From: Vitrella brassicaformis | Taxonomy: Eukaryota > Sar > Vitrellaceae | Reading direction: 5' to 3' | Length of the DNA: 20,882 nucleotides | Assembly (NCBI GenBank): GCA_001179505.1 | Contig: CDMY01000686.1 | Span: forward strand, 9,748-30,629 | Part shown: piece after piece, positions 9,532 to 18,609 of the stretch | Position numbering within the stretch: the stretch's first letter is position 1 | Layout: each line of letters opens with the position of its first letter | Made by a program: the position numbers and the translations under genes | Notes under the pieces: generated by a model | Told to the model about the DNA's origin: nothing | Seen by the model: only the letters and a program-made list of their open reading frames with translations | Database searches by the model: none

Positions 9532-11394
9532 ATGGACTCTCACCTGGCTCATCCGCTCAACGACAGCTGTCCGCGGCGCGTCGTCGCCTGGTGGAATGTG
9601 CTCCATCCCGACTTCCCGCCCATGACGGTCAACGCCGCCCAGGAACTGACCGGCGTCATTGCACAGCTGAGTACTTCGCTCAGCAATGCGGGAGAGAGCA
9701 GGAGGAAGGTGGTTCGTTCAACTACTTCATTCAAGCCCTCGCCGACCTGCTCATACGTCACCCACACAAGGCCCTTCACCTTCTCTTGGGGAAGAAAGCC
9801 ATCGTCAACTACGGCTTTGTGGTGCGCGAGGCCAATGACACTATCCTGTGGCCACCAGCATCTGCGTGGCTGCTTGTTTCTGTCCATTCCACAGGCTTGT
9901 GACGTCCCCCTTCGGATCACCGACGAGCTCCAGGAATTCTCTCGGCCGGTCTCAAGACTGCCGTGATGATGTACGCCGGCACGTCCCACAACAGCGACAA
10001 TGGGGCGGGTCCGCCACCCGAGCACCGGTACGCGTCGGAATTGATCCCTCACACCCCCTCTGCTCTCTGTCGACCTGTGCTTTGAGTGTGTGTAGCATGA
10101 CTGACTATTTGGCTGATGCCATTGAGTTCGCCAATGACGTCTTGCACACCGGGATCAGCCTGGCGACCAAGTGGAGGGACGCACAGCCGCTGGCCTGGCT
10201 GCTGTCCGCCATCGAGTTCTATATCGACGACGTCCACGACACCGACCTCAAGGGACGCACCGAGGCGTGCCTCCGCGAGAGAGAGATGATACAGGACATT
10301 CCAGACGACCAGCGATGGCCAAAGATCATGGGAGGCCTTCGCCAGCATGACCTGGTGGTTGGGTGAAGACAGAATAGCCGGTTGGGCGACATAGAATCAC
10401 ATGTGTGTCCCTTTCCTCAGACCACAGGAGGTCTGTACGACATGAAGCCGTCGACGGCTGAACTGCTGCACGCAGGGGACGTCACCAAGTTTCCGGTAGG
10501 GATAAAGCGAGCCACGACAACCGATGGAAACATGTGCTGTTGCTTGTCAGTGGCTGCTTGTCGCACGCAACCTGAGGAACGGTCAGCTATCCAGCAGCAA
10601 GTCATGCCACCAGTACGCCGTCGAGAAGGGACTGATGGTGGACAGCGACAAGGAGCAGCGGGACGCCGAGTGGCGGACGGCTGTCGACCTGACGGCCGCA
10701 GCGACTGGCAAGCTCATCGATGACTTCATCGCTGGCACCAGACCCGCCGACACGAAGAGGCAAGTATTTCCGGCGCACCGCTTCGTATGTTGATTGATGG
10801 TGCGTGTCCAGCGATCAACCCGACTGGCTACGCTCGTCTCAGGCTGCGGCAACGAGGGCACGTGGGTGGTCCGAGGAGGAGGACAAGCGGCTGCAGGAGC
10901 TCGCTGACGGCATGAAGAACACCACCGGCGCCATCAGGTAAGTCGCTGATGTCGGTTCGACTTCTTCGCCTGTATCTGGTTTGTACGCAGGTATGATTCG
11001 CTGTGCCGTGACATGGCCACCGAGGGTTACATGCGCGATGAGAAGGAGGTATTCTTCCGCCTCACCTTCCTGGCCAAGCTGAAACGTCTCCGGTCCGGCC
11101 TACCGTTCCGTAGCGGACAGAAATGGAGCGATTCAGATGTGCAGAAGCTTCTCGACGACGTCCGCGACTCGATACCGTATGCTGATGCCTTCAAAACACA
11201 TATTAGCATCCGTTCTTGCCTGTACATTGTCTGCTGTCAGGCGTGACCTCATTGCTGCTGGGCTGGGTCGGAGTGTGGAGGCGGTGCTGACAAGATGGAG
11301 GAGGTTTCGATCGGACAACGACAACCTTCGGCTCGCCCGTCAATCAATCTTCTGGCTTCCAGCAGATGTCGAGTGCCTGAAGGAGATGCGATGA
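9532..11394 (+). CDS. protein with two C-terminal Myb/SANT-like modules, 9 exons, 459 aa predicted
   Basis: Exons: 9532-9654, 9702-9875, 9957-10027, 10096-10357, 10421-10495, 10551-10759, 10812-10937, 10991-11176, 11241-11394 (1380 nt). From 10096 onward the model is firm. The first three exons are not: each junction has more than one in-frame option, and 9901-9940 has coding-like codons in a frame the model does not use. The intron at 10760-10811 starts with GC (AG|GCAAGT), a minor spliceosomal donor type. Residues ~322-378 (GWSEEEDKRLQEL...) and ~390-432 (KWSDSDVQKLLDD...RSVEAVLTRWRRFR) resemble tandem Myb/SANT helix-turn-helix repeats: the first Trp is kept and other core Trp are replaced, so DNA binding is inferred rather than shown. 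The N-terminal 300 residues (helical, AWWNVLHPDFPP near 20) are unknown to me. It shares its upstream gap with the ASST gene. Confidence 0.62.
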
Positions 11395-12405
11395 CGTGTG
11401 CAGCTGCGTGTCACGGTGTCTGTGTGACATGTTTGTGCGAGTGTGTGGTGCCGATACATTGACCCGTGAGATAGCGTGCTCACATCGTTTTAATTGAATG
11501 TGAATGATTGGTCTGCACGGTCTCGTGTTGACACATCAATGCGTGGCCACGCAACACACATACACATGGCAAGTCACACAAACACAGACAGCCACACGGT
11601 CAATCCTTTCATGCACACAGCTGCGCCATCCCTGCGCGCACTCACCGGACTCCTCAAAAGTACTTAGCCCCATCCATTTCCCGTTGACGAAAAGTACAGT
11701 GGCCCTTCGGGACGAAATAATGGGACGGCGAATTCTCTTCCTTCTGCATGTCGAGTCATTTAGCTGAGGACTGGTGCTTTGATGCGGCGATAAGAGCGAT
11801 GACAACGAAGGAATGACAGACACAATGCCACACAATCGCATTGTGTCTGTTTTTTGTTTTTTGTTTTTCTTTTTTTGGCGATGATGTCTCTTTTTCTTTT
11901 TTGGCCACGTAAAACAGCACGCATACCACGCAATTCTCATGGACATTCATGGGCTTTCCACAAGAACCTGTCACATTCACGCGTGGAGCATGACAGAAAG
12001 ATCGGTAGAAATCGAGAGCATGAATGTCTGACAATTGCAGAAATGACATTCAGAGATTGACCCAGCTGAGGTGAGGCCCGAAGGGCGAGGCGAGCAACGA
12101 CTAGCAAGCTGCAGCGCTTAAGCGATGCTGATTGACCTGTCGATGAGAGACAACCAATTTTGAATGACGACAGACGCACAAATCAAGTCGACCAGACATG
12201 AGGGACCTGATTCAACATCCCTTTTCTTGCCTGACTATTCGGGCGGTACGAGATACGGACTGTACCCACCAACAATATCCATGATTCATTTCACGAACAA
12301 ATACGTCCATGAATGTTCATTTATTGATTTAAGTCCTGCAAACAAACATAAAGCATCACATCAATTGGGAGCATACAGACACTAATTCGTGAATTGTCAG
12401 ATACA
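11395..12405. other. intergenic region between convergent genes
   Basis: The plus-strand Myb-like gene ends at 11394 and the minus-strand secreted-protein gene ends at 12406, so this kilobase should hold both 3' UTRs. No in-phase splice structure is seen. It carries a hairpin with a T-rich tail (11816-11877), a 10-bp palindrome CGCTTAAGCG (about 12115-12124) and an AATAAA hexamer on the minus strand (12325-12320), 81 nt past the minus-strand stop. Confidence 0.55.
11816..11877 (+). other. 12-bp hairpin followed by a T-rich tract
   Basis: ACAGACACAATG (11816-11827) and CATTGTGTCTGT (11839-11850) are perfect reverse complements around an 11-nt loop. A run of 27 nt follows at once, all T except for two G and one C. 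In form it resembles a transcript terminus, e.g. of an RNA polymerase III unit on the plus strand, but no A/B boxes or RNA gene are recognisable upstream. It could equally be the 3' end signal of the gene ending at 11394. Confidence 0.5.
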
Positions 12406-14393
12406 CTAGATGATACGGGAGGCTACGTGGGGGCATACAAAAGTGTCACGCATCGTATAGAGTAGGTTTCGTCGTGACGCACCAACCATAGCCACCTCCT
12501 CCACGTACCAGTCTCGCGGCAGCGTGCTGATGTCCACCCCGTCGAGAAGCTTAGGATTGCGACGCAAGGACAGGTAAGGACACAGGAGTAGTACATAAGT
12601 AGGGAAAGTGACTGACTACAGAAGCACAGGAAGCATCCCACAGGTGTTCCGACAAACCGAAGAGCTACATGGCCAGCCCCGTCTACCTCCCCGGCACATC
12701 CCAGCTGCCTCGACGCAGAGCAGAAAATCGGGGCGGGGGCAAAGTCGTCTGTACGAATGAGCCGCCCTGTCCCTGAGAAACCTACTGAGGCAGAAACTTC
12801 AGTTGAGAGCGGCGAAAAATGCAGCGATGAAGACAGTACAGATAGAATAAACATGATTGAATACCCGTAGATCCCTATTGACCTCAGAAAGATTTCATGG
12901 CATTCACAGCTCATCTTCACTCCAGGCTGATGCGAACGCTGCACGTGTGGCTAATGACTCGGTCTCCCTTCTTGAACTTGAACAAAACAGGCAGGCGCAA
13001 TCGCTGCCAAGAAGCGCACACGTCAGCACACGTCAAGTTGTCTGTCTGCGCATCGCCTACCTTCTCCATAGAATGGTGGATGTTGTTGCCACCGGTCTTA
13101 GAACGAAGCGTCAAGGTGAGGGTCTGTTTCGTCAAGTTGGGCTTGACGACAATCCCCGACGCTTCCACCCCACCTTCTCCGACAGCGCCGTCTTCCTTGG
13201 GGGGCCGTACGTCAACCCCTATGGCTTTCCAGCCCTTTGCGACCGTGGCGAACTCACTGCGGCGATCACAGGCACAACAATGAGGAGTCACAACCCCTGA
13301 TTACTTTTTCTCTGTTTCGCGATCATACTGGATGGATTTCGTCTCCTTCGTCGACAGCAGCGCATCTTTGCACGTCACAAACGCGCCTCTAGTCCCTGTC
13401 CCAGTCTCAGTGCTCGTTGAGTTGCACCTGATCGCCACTGATACGGAGATGGACAGACACACAAGAACATCTGGCTCGTGTGTTCCTTCCCCTTGTGTGG
13501 AGGGACAAGCTGGTACCTTCGCACGTTTCGGAGAAAGTCGACGTGGAACCATCCAGATTCAGACGCTCAAGCGTAAACCCGACCGGCAAAAGCAACGGCT
13601 GCTCGGTGTCCACAGGCAGAGCCGCACTGCCGCACTCTGACCACAGCCAAAGATAACCATAGGCTTTCAGCGTGTGATGAAATGCACTGCGTCACCGAGC
13701 AGAAGCAGTTGCGGGTTGATGGCCGTACTCCCAAGATCGAAGAGCCGAATGTCCTGCAAGCATTTCAGCCAAAGGCACAACGGCAGGAAGAGTCGACGCC
13801 TCTCATACAACGAGTCGTCTTAACCACCTCGCTCAATCGATCACCTGTCCGTCCAGTCCAGAACTGAGGAAGAAACAATCGCGCGCAACCCTCACTATGT
13901 GTATGTCATGCAGCAGGTTGCGACTCACCTTAGGGGTGGTTGGCAACTGTCGTTAAAGGGGGGAGGCACTGACACCCTGCAGCGGACAAAGCACGTGTAT
14001 ATGACATCTCGCGCGGTTGAGCGGTGTTTGTCTCACTCATAGTCGCCGTTTGGCGGAAGCGGACTTCCAGAAGCGGCCATCAGGCTCACGAAATCGCTGG
14101 TTGTGACAGCACACACACACACACACACACACTTTCGCGTCCTATATACAGCTACATGTCACCTTCTTCACCTTATCGCTCCCGAGACAATTTCTCCGCC
14201 TCTCACACCCGTCAGCGAACCGCCAGCGCACATCAGGCCATTCTGTTTTGGTGACCGCTGCCTTCCTTCGCCTGCAAGCACATCCCGTCCGAAGAGGAAT
14301 CCAGTCGTCCGCCCGTTTCCTCGTACCTGGACGGAATGGGGCAGCGGAACAGAGGAGGGGAAGAGAGGCGAAGAGAAGGAGCAGCGGGCACAT
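12406..14393 (-). CDS. orphan secreted protein, 12 exons, 391 aa predicted
   Basis: No family recognised. Exons: 14393-14327, 14271-14172, 14096-14037, 13976-13929, 13863-13845, 13753-13696, 13636-13517, 13437-13305, 13256-13061, 13003-12921, 12772-12687, 12611-12406 (1176 nt, all GT-AG, phases consistent). Exon 1 is almost entirely a signal peptide: MCPLLLLFASLPLLCSAAPF, with likely cleavage after the Ser-Ala-Ala. The mature part is Pro/Gly-rich near residues 70-95, then has beta-like stretches: LFDLGSTAINPQLLLL, PLLLPVGFTLERLNLDG and TLTLTLRSKTGG. It has many N-x-S/T sites and about a dozen Cys scattered along it, consistent with an extracellular beta-rich protein. Exon 5 is only 19 nt. Exons 11-12 are the least certain: the C-terminal frame around 12772-12611 has two phase-compatible readings. 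The intron at 14171-14097 holds an (AC)n run. Confidence 0.62.
14111..14132. repeat. (AC)11 microsatellite
   Basis: Eleven uninterrupted AC units lie inside the third exon's upstream intron in the 12406-14393 gene, 14 nt from the acceptor. On the coding strand this reads as (GT)n next to the acceptor CAACCAG. Confidence 0.95.
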
Positions 14394-15313
14394 CGTTTTG
14401 CACAGAATATGACAGCTGAGTTCTGCAAAGCCTTAATTTTTGCAACCGCAAACAGTTACTGAAATAATAAATCACGGTGCTCCCTGTCGATGTGCTGATG
14501 ATTCTGCGCTCACTAACCGGCATGGAACAGCGGCAACGCCAAGGACCTTTAACACGCAAGTGCCCTTCCTCCACCCCAACTGCTTCAAAAACGACTTGTC
14601 CATCCATGCATGATGCAACCATCACGTATGTATGAGCCAAGTCCGCCCCCGTTGCCGTGCGTCCTTGAAATTCCAGATACCGATGACTCTCTCACTCTCA
14701 CGCTCTCATCAGCTGCTGTATGCACATGCATCACGCACCCTCCTCTCTCTTTGCCTGGCAGTGACGGATCCATCTATGCAACGCCCCTGGCACGTACGTT
14801 CATCGCCCGCACCCCTGGCACGTGTACGTTCATCGCATCGTCGGCATCATTAGACATGCACCCCTCACCAGCGATTCTCAAGCCCTCACCCCTTGGGCTC
14901 GAGAACCGCCACAGCTGAGGCAACCCCAACACATCACACAGACTGTCCATGATGATGATGCTCTTAAAAAGGAAAATTTTCCACTGACGCCCCTGGCACG
15001 TGTACATACATTGCATCGTCGGCATATTGGACATGCACCCCTCACCGGCGACTCTCAAGCCCTCACCCCTTGGGCTAGAAAAAACGCCGGAGCTGACAAC
15101 GAACAGCCCGACTCATCAAAAGAGAATGAAATGCCATGTAAAAAGCAGGGGTACAAGCACCTCGTCTGTCCACTAGCTACAGGGACACCTCCATCTGATG
15201 CCCCTCGTCATCACCCTCGTCAACCATTCATGAGAACATGTTGGTACATACGTTGTGGAATGAGTGGGGGGGTGGGCATGCGAGAGAAGGGGCTTAAACC
15301 AGTGAGTAGCAGG
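14394..15313. other. intergenic region
   Basis: This lies between the start of the secreted-protein gene (14393) and the stop of the CobW gene (15314), both on the minus strand. A plus-strand open frame crosses it, but it is built from the tandem repeat and then runs antisense to the CobW exons, so I do not call it. Contents: the repeat at 14781-15080 and a 12-bp palindrome GGAAAATTTTCC at 14971-14982. Confidence 0.55.
14781..15080 (+). repeat. imperfect tandem repeat, two full copies plus a partial one
   Basis: Two ~92-nt copies, at about 14810-14902 and 14988-15080, share CCCCTGGCACGTGTAC, CATCGTCGGCAT, GACATGCACCCCTCACC and CTCAAGCCCTCACCCCTTGG in the same order. They start about 178 nt apart. 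A shorter third copy of the opening (CGCCCCTGGCACGTACGTTC) stands at 14782-14801. The CACGTG hexamer inside each full copy is an E-box/G-box-like site. Confidence 0.85.
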
Positions 15314-17318
15314 CTACTTTTCCACGTGGGGTCTCTTGACGAGGCAGTTGCGGAATCCCCCCTCAATCTCAGCACGGTCGAGGTTTCTGCACACGCAACA
15401 CACAACATATGCATTGCGGTCACCTCACCCCCGCGAATTCGATTCGAGGACTGACCTGCCAATGAAGACCAGCTTGCACCCACGAGTCTCGGATGGCTTC
15501 CACTCGTCCTGCGGGATGCCGCTGCAAGAAGGTGACATGACAGGGGGAGCATGATCGATGAATGAGCAGCAAGCGATGTCCGTAGTCACCTGAAGAGCAT
15601 GTGGATGCCCTGGAATACGAACTTCGAATCGCTCCCTTGCACGGCCAGCACTCCCTTCATGCTGCACGCACGGGCCAGAGTGACAGCCACTTACTCCTTC
15701 CTGTGTCGAACCTCTCGGCCTACCGGAAGATATCTACGCCCTTGTTCTTCAGGATGTCCCCGAGCCAGGCGTTCAGTTTGCCCTCATCCACCTCGCCGAC
15801 CAGGTCGATACCGATGCTCGTCACCGACTCGTCGTGCTGCGTGCACGCACACCGACCGGCCCACGTGACACGTGTACATGTATGTATGTATGTATGTGTG
15901 CAACATGCCGGTGGGGGCATGTACTCGTCGCACAGACCTGGTGCTCCTGGCCATCCTTCAGAAACTCACTGTCCATATCGAGGACCTGGGGGACACGGAT
16001 GATGGGACAGTAAAGCGATGATCGACCCACGTGTGAGTGAGCACCTTGTCGAGCGAGAACGCACGGATGCCAAGGATGCCCTTGATGGTGCTCTCCAAGT
16101 TAGTGGTCACGTTGAGCGACGTCTTGACGATTGGAGCGAAGCTGTTGATGGCGCGAATCCTCTCCTCGACCTGGGACAGGTACGGCGCATCGACGAGGTC
16201 GATCTTGTTGAGCAAAATGCGGTCCGAAAACGCGAGCTGCGGACACACGCACATACACGTATTCCGCGGAGGCACGGGAATGCAGCGAGCGAGGGATGGA
16301 TGGAGATTGGCGTACGCACCTGCTCGATGGCCTCGTTCTCTACGCCCTCAGGTTTCTCGTCGTCCAAGTGCTGGATGATGTGCTTGGCGTCGACGACGGT
16401 CTGCACACACCCGAGGCGGAGGACACACAGAGAGTGCAGGTGTGGTGCGATCAGCTTGCGTCGCCTTACCACTATACCATCCAGACGAATTCTCGCCTGG
16501 ATGTAGTCGTCGACCTGAGTGTTTTAAGTAAGGACATGGTATGGATGGATGGATGGATGGGGCGTGTGGACAAGTGAGACGGATACGCATGCGTACGAAG
16601 AATGTCTGAGCAACAGGTGCGGGATCCGCCAGGCCTGATGGATGGCAAACAGTCGGGTTGCTAATGCCCACTGCCCACTCCGTTCTCGCCGGACATGTCG
16701 TACGTACCTGTGGTCTCTATCAGGATGTGGTCGACACGTCCATCGGCGCGGCCGCTGCAGACACACAGCGGACAAAGTGCACTCGGCGTGAATTATCTAC
16801 CAGTCGTTCCACGGCTCCAATGCAGGTACCTCTTGAGGATCTTCTTGAGCCCCTCCACCAGGTCGCCACGGACTGTGCAGCAGATGCAGCCATTGTTCCT
16901 GACGCACGCACAGCACGGGGCAAGAGGCGGGTGAGGGGAGGACATGAGTTGAGTGGGTGGTGGGGTACGTACGCACATTTCTATGATCGTCTCCTCCTCC
17001 TTGAGGGCTTTCGTCACGAGAGCGTCATCGATGCCAACCTCGCCGAACTCATTCTGTCCCATACACACACACCGCACAACACACATGTCCCACACGCACA
17101 TGACTCGACGCTGTGGTTTCTCTCCGCACCTCGATGATAGCGATGCGCTTGTCGCCCTTCCAGTCGCGCAGGATATGGTTGAGCTGCATTGCATGGAGGA
17201 CAGAACACCCGTATGCATGGTAAACTCTTGCGCAAGCCACACCCCCAACACAGCGGCATACCAATGTCGTCTTGCCACTGCCCAGGAAGCCTTGGATGAG
17301 GATGCGCACGATTGACAT
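15314..17318 (-). CDS. CobW/COG0523-family GTPase (metal chaperone class), 14 exons, 343 aa
   Basis: Exons: 17318-17262, 17183-17130, 17053-16977, 16898-16830, 16754-16708, 16634-16597, 16514-16470, 16400-16320, 16236-16045, 15985-15938, 15836-15724, 15661-15590, 15521-15456, 15386-15314 (1032 nt). The family fit is end to end: Walker A GFLGSGKTT (10-18), switch/Walker B region ENEFGEVGIDD, the metal-binding GCICC (66-70), ETTGLADP (~110), base-specificity NKID (166-169), EHQHDESVTS in the C-terminal half, and the CobW C-terminal domain with GIHMLF...KLVFIGRNLDRAEIE. COG0523 GTPases deliver metals such as Zn or Co to client proteins in a GTP-dependent way. The N-terminal CPELVPI-type motif by which ZNG1 binds METAP1 is absent, so the client is open. 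An in-frame ATG at 17369 would add 17 residues. It sits just downstream of the TPR-like gene. Confidence 0.95.
15874..15900. repeat. (TGTA)n microsatellite in a CobW intron
   Basis: TGTATGTATGTATG-type units occupy most of the intron between exons 10 and 11 of the CobW gene (15937-15837), upstream of the acceptor GCACGCAG. Confidence 0.85.
16541..16560. repeat. (ATGG)5 microsatellite in a CobW intron
   Basis: Five ATGG/GGAT units lie in the intron between exons 6 and 7 of the CobW gene (16596-16515). Confidence 0.9.
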
Positions 17319-17372
17319 CAAGTGAACGAAAAGGAATGTGGAGAGACATTTGTTTGTGTTTGTCTGCATTCC

Positions 17373-18007
17373 TCATGCACCTGTCAGCACAGTGGCTGGG
17401 ATCTTGGCGTCCTCCTGCTGTGTGTAGCTCTTGCCCTCCATCGCCATGACTTCCTCGGTCTCCTGACGCAGCTCCTTGGCACGCTCATGATCAGGCGCCA
17501 CCGAGATGACGGCATCCAGCTCGAGCTTGGCCCTCTTGTTAGCACCGAGATTGCTGAGCACCTCCGATCGCGTCAGGAACAGCGGCACGAGCTCGGGTAC
17601 CACCTTGGCGTCGCCGGCCTTCTGGCGCACGGCCTCGAGGAACTTCTTCGGGTCTGCGCAAAGGCAAACAAACAAGACCTGCGACGGGGCGACCGACGCC
17701 ACTCACTCATCAAGCTCACCGCGCATGGAAATGGACTCCAAGCCCAAGGATGCACCGTACTCGTCGATGGCTTTGTTGATGATCTGGATGGCCTGATGGA
17801 GGGGGAGGGGGGGAGGGCAGACAGGGTGCATGAAGGAGGTGCAGAGGGGAGCGGCCCTCAGTACGTACGTACCATGAAGTAGTCGTTATCCACCTTGAGG
17901 GCCGCCTCTGCTGCCGCAGCAAGGTCCTTCCACGAGGTAGCGGCATTGGTGAGCTTGTCCATCATTTCCTTGACTCTGCTCATCATGCTGTTGGCGAAAC
18001 CTGACAT
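17373..18007 (-). CDS. small TPR-like helical protein, 3 exons, 162 aa
   Basis: Exons: 18007-17873, 17792-17720, 17653-17373 (489 nt, phases consistent; donors GTACGTACG and GTGAGC). No signal peptide: the start MSGFANSMMSRVKEMM is an amphipathic helix. Residues ~93-128 (PLFLTRSEVLSNLGANKRAKLELDAVISVAPDHERA) fit one tetratricopeptide repeat, with the expected Gly, Ala and Pro at the end of helix B. The segment AIQIINKAIDEYG may be a degenerate helix pair before it. TPRs bind other proteins, so a scaffold or cochaperone role is possible, but a single repeat is weak evidence. The stop at 17375-17373 lies 54 nt before the CobW ATG on the same strand, unusually close for separate eukaryotic transcription units. 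Confidence 0.75.
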
Positions 18008-18609
18008 GGTGGAGACGGTCAGGAGCGTGGGCGTGTCGACTTTTGCCTGTCCCAGCCAGCGGTTTCAGGGGGAGCCGGTGGGAGCAATTTCACGGAGCAC
18101 CCTAGGCGGCCTGACGCCAAGTCACGAGTCTCGTTAAACACAATAACCAACCAACCAAGTCCTCTGTCGGTTTGTCCCGTTGACATAAAAACACGCACCC
18201 TAACATGCAACACGCGCAGAGGGCAGATCCGTGGGCAGCAAACAGGTGGATATGCAATGCTGCGAACGACGGTTTCAGGCAGTACCGTGGAAGCAAGTGG
18301 CGGACTCTCATTTTGCCTCTTGGTGATTCCACGACCCAGGTTTGCTTGGACGTTTGACTGCTATCCCACACGAGGGAGCATCGTCTTGAGTTCCTGCGTG
18401 GAAAATCTGATGTAACCGTAACGCATCTGAAATTATCGTCATCCGCCTCACAACATGGACGCGCGGGTGTTTCCTCGTACCTGGACGGAATGGGGCAGTG
18501 CTTCCCTCTCAAGGGTGAGCAAAGAGGAAAGAGGAAGGAGGACAGAACATCTTCTACCATTTTCGTCTCCCTCTCTCGTGCGCGACTTTTTTAGGCGTGG
18601 CGTGTGACG
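18008..18609. other. intergenic region between divergent genes
   Basis: This separates the TPR-like gene (minus, start 18007) from the small secreted-protein gene (plus, start 18610) and should contain both promoters. It holds the 30-nt duplicate at 18469-18498. It also has two loosely similar segments with CGGTTTCAGG followed by a CCG(G)TGG-AGCAA motif, near 18060 and 18268. A minus-strand open frame beginning at 18560 covers much of it but shows no domain and no consistent splicing. Confidence 0.5.
18469..18498. repeat. 30-nt exact copy of the exon 1/donor segment at 14315-14344
   Basis: The plus strand reads GTTTCCTCGTACC...GAATGGGGCAG in both places with no mismatch over 30 nt; flanking bases differ on both sides. 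At 14315-14344 the segment spans the end of exon 1 (signal peptide) and the 5' splice site of the 12406-14393 gene. Here, on the same strand, it has a similar pyrimidine-rich sequence upstream, but the equivalent reading frame is broken by a stop. This suggests a decayed duplicate exon or a short dispersed repeat. Confidence 0.8.

Noticed and set aside
14822-15454. 210-codon open frame on the plus strand
   Set aside because: Its first half is the tandem repeat read through, and its second half is antisense to well-supported CobW exons.
17322-17882. 186-codon open frame on the plus strand
   Set aside because: Antisense to the TPR-like exons, whose minus-strand phases and donors are consistent.
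18102-18560. Minus-strand open frame carrying the duplicated 30-nt segment
   Set aside because: The frame matching the intact signal-peptide exon is interrupted by a stop, and the rest has no domain or in-phase splicing; treated as a relic, not a gene.
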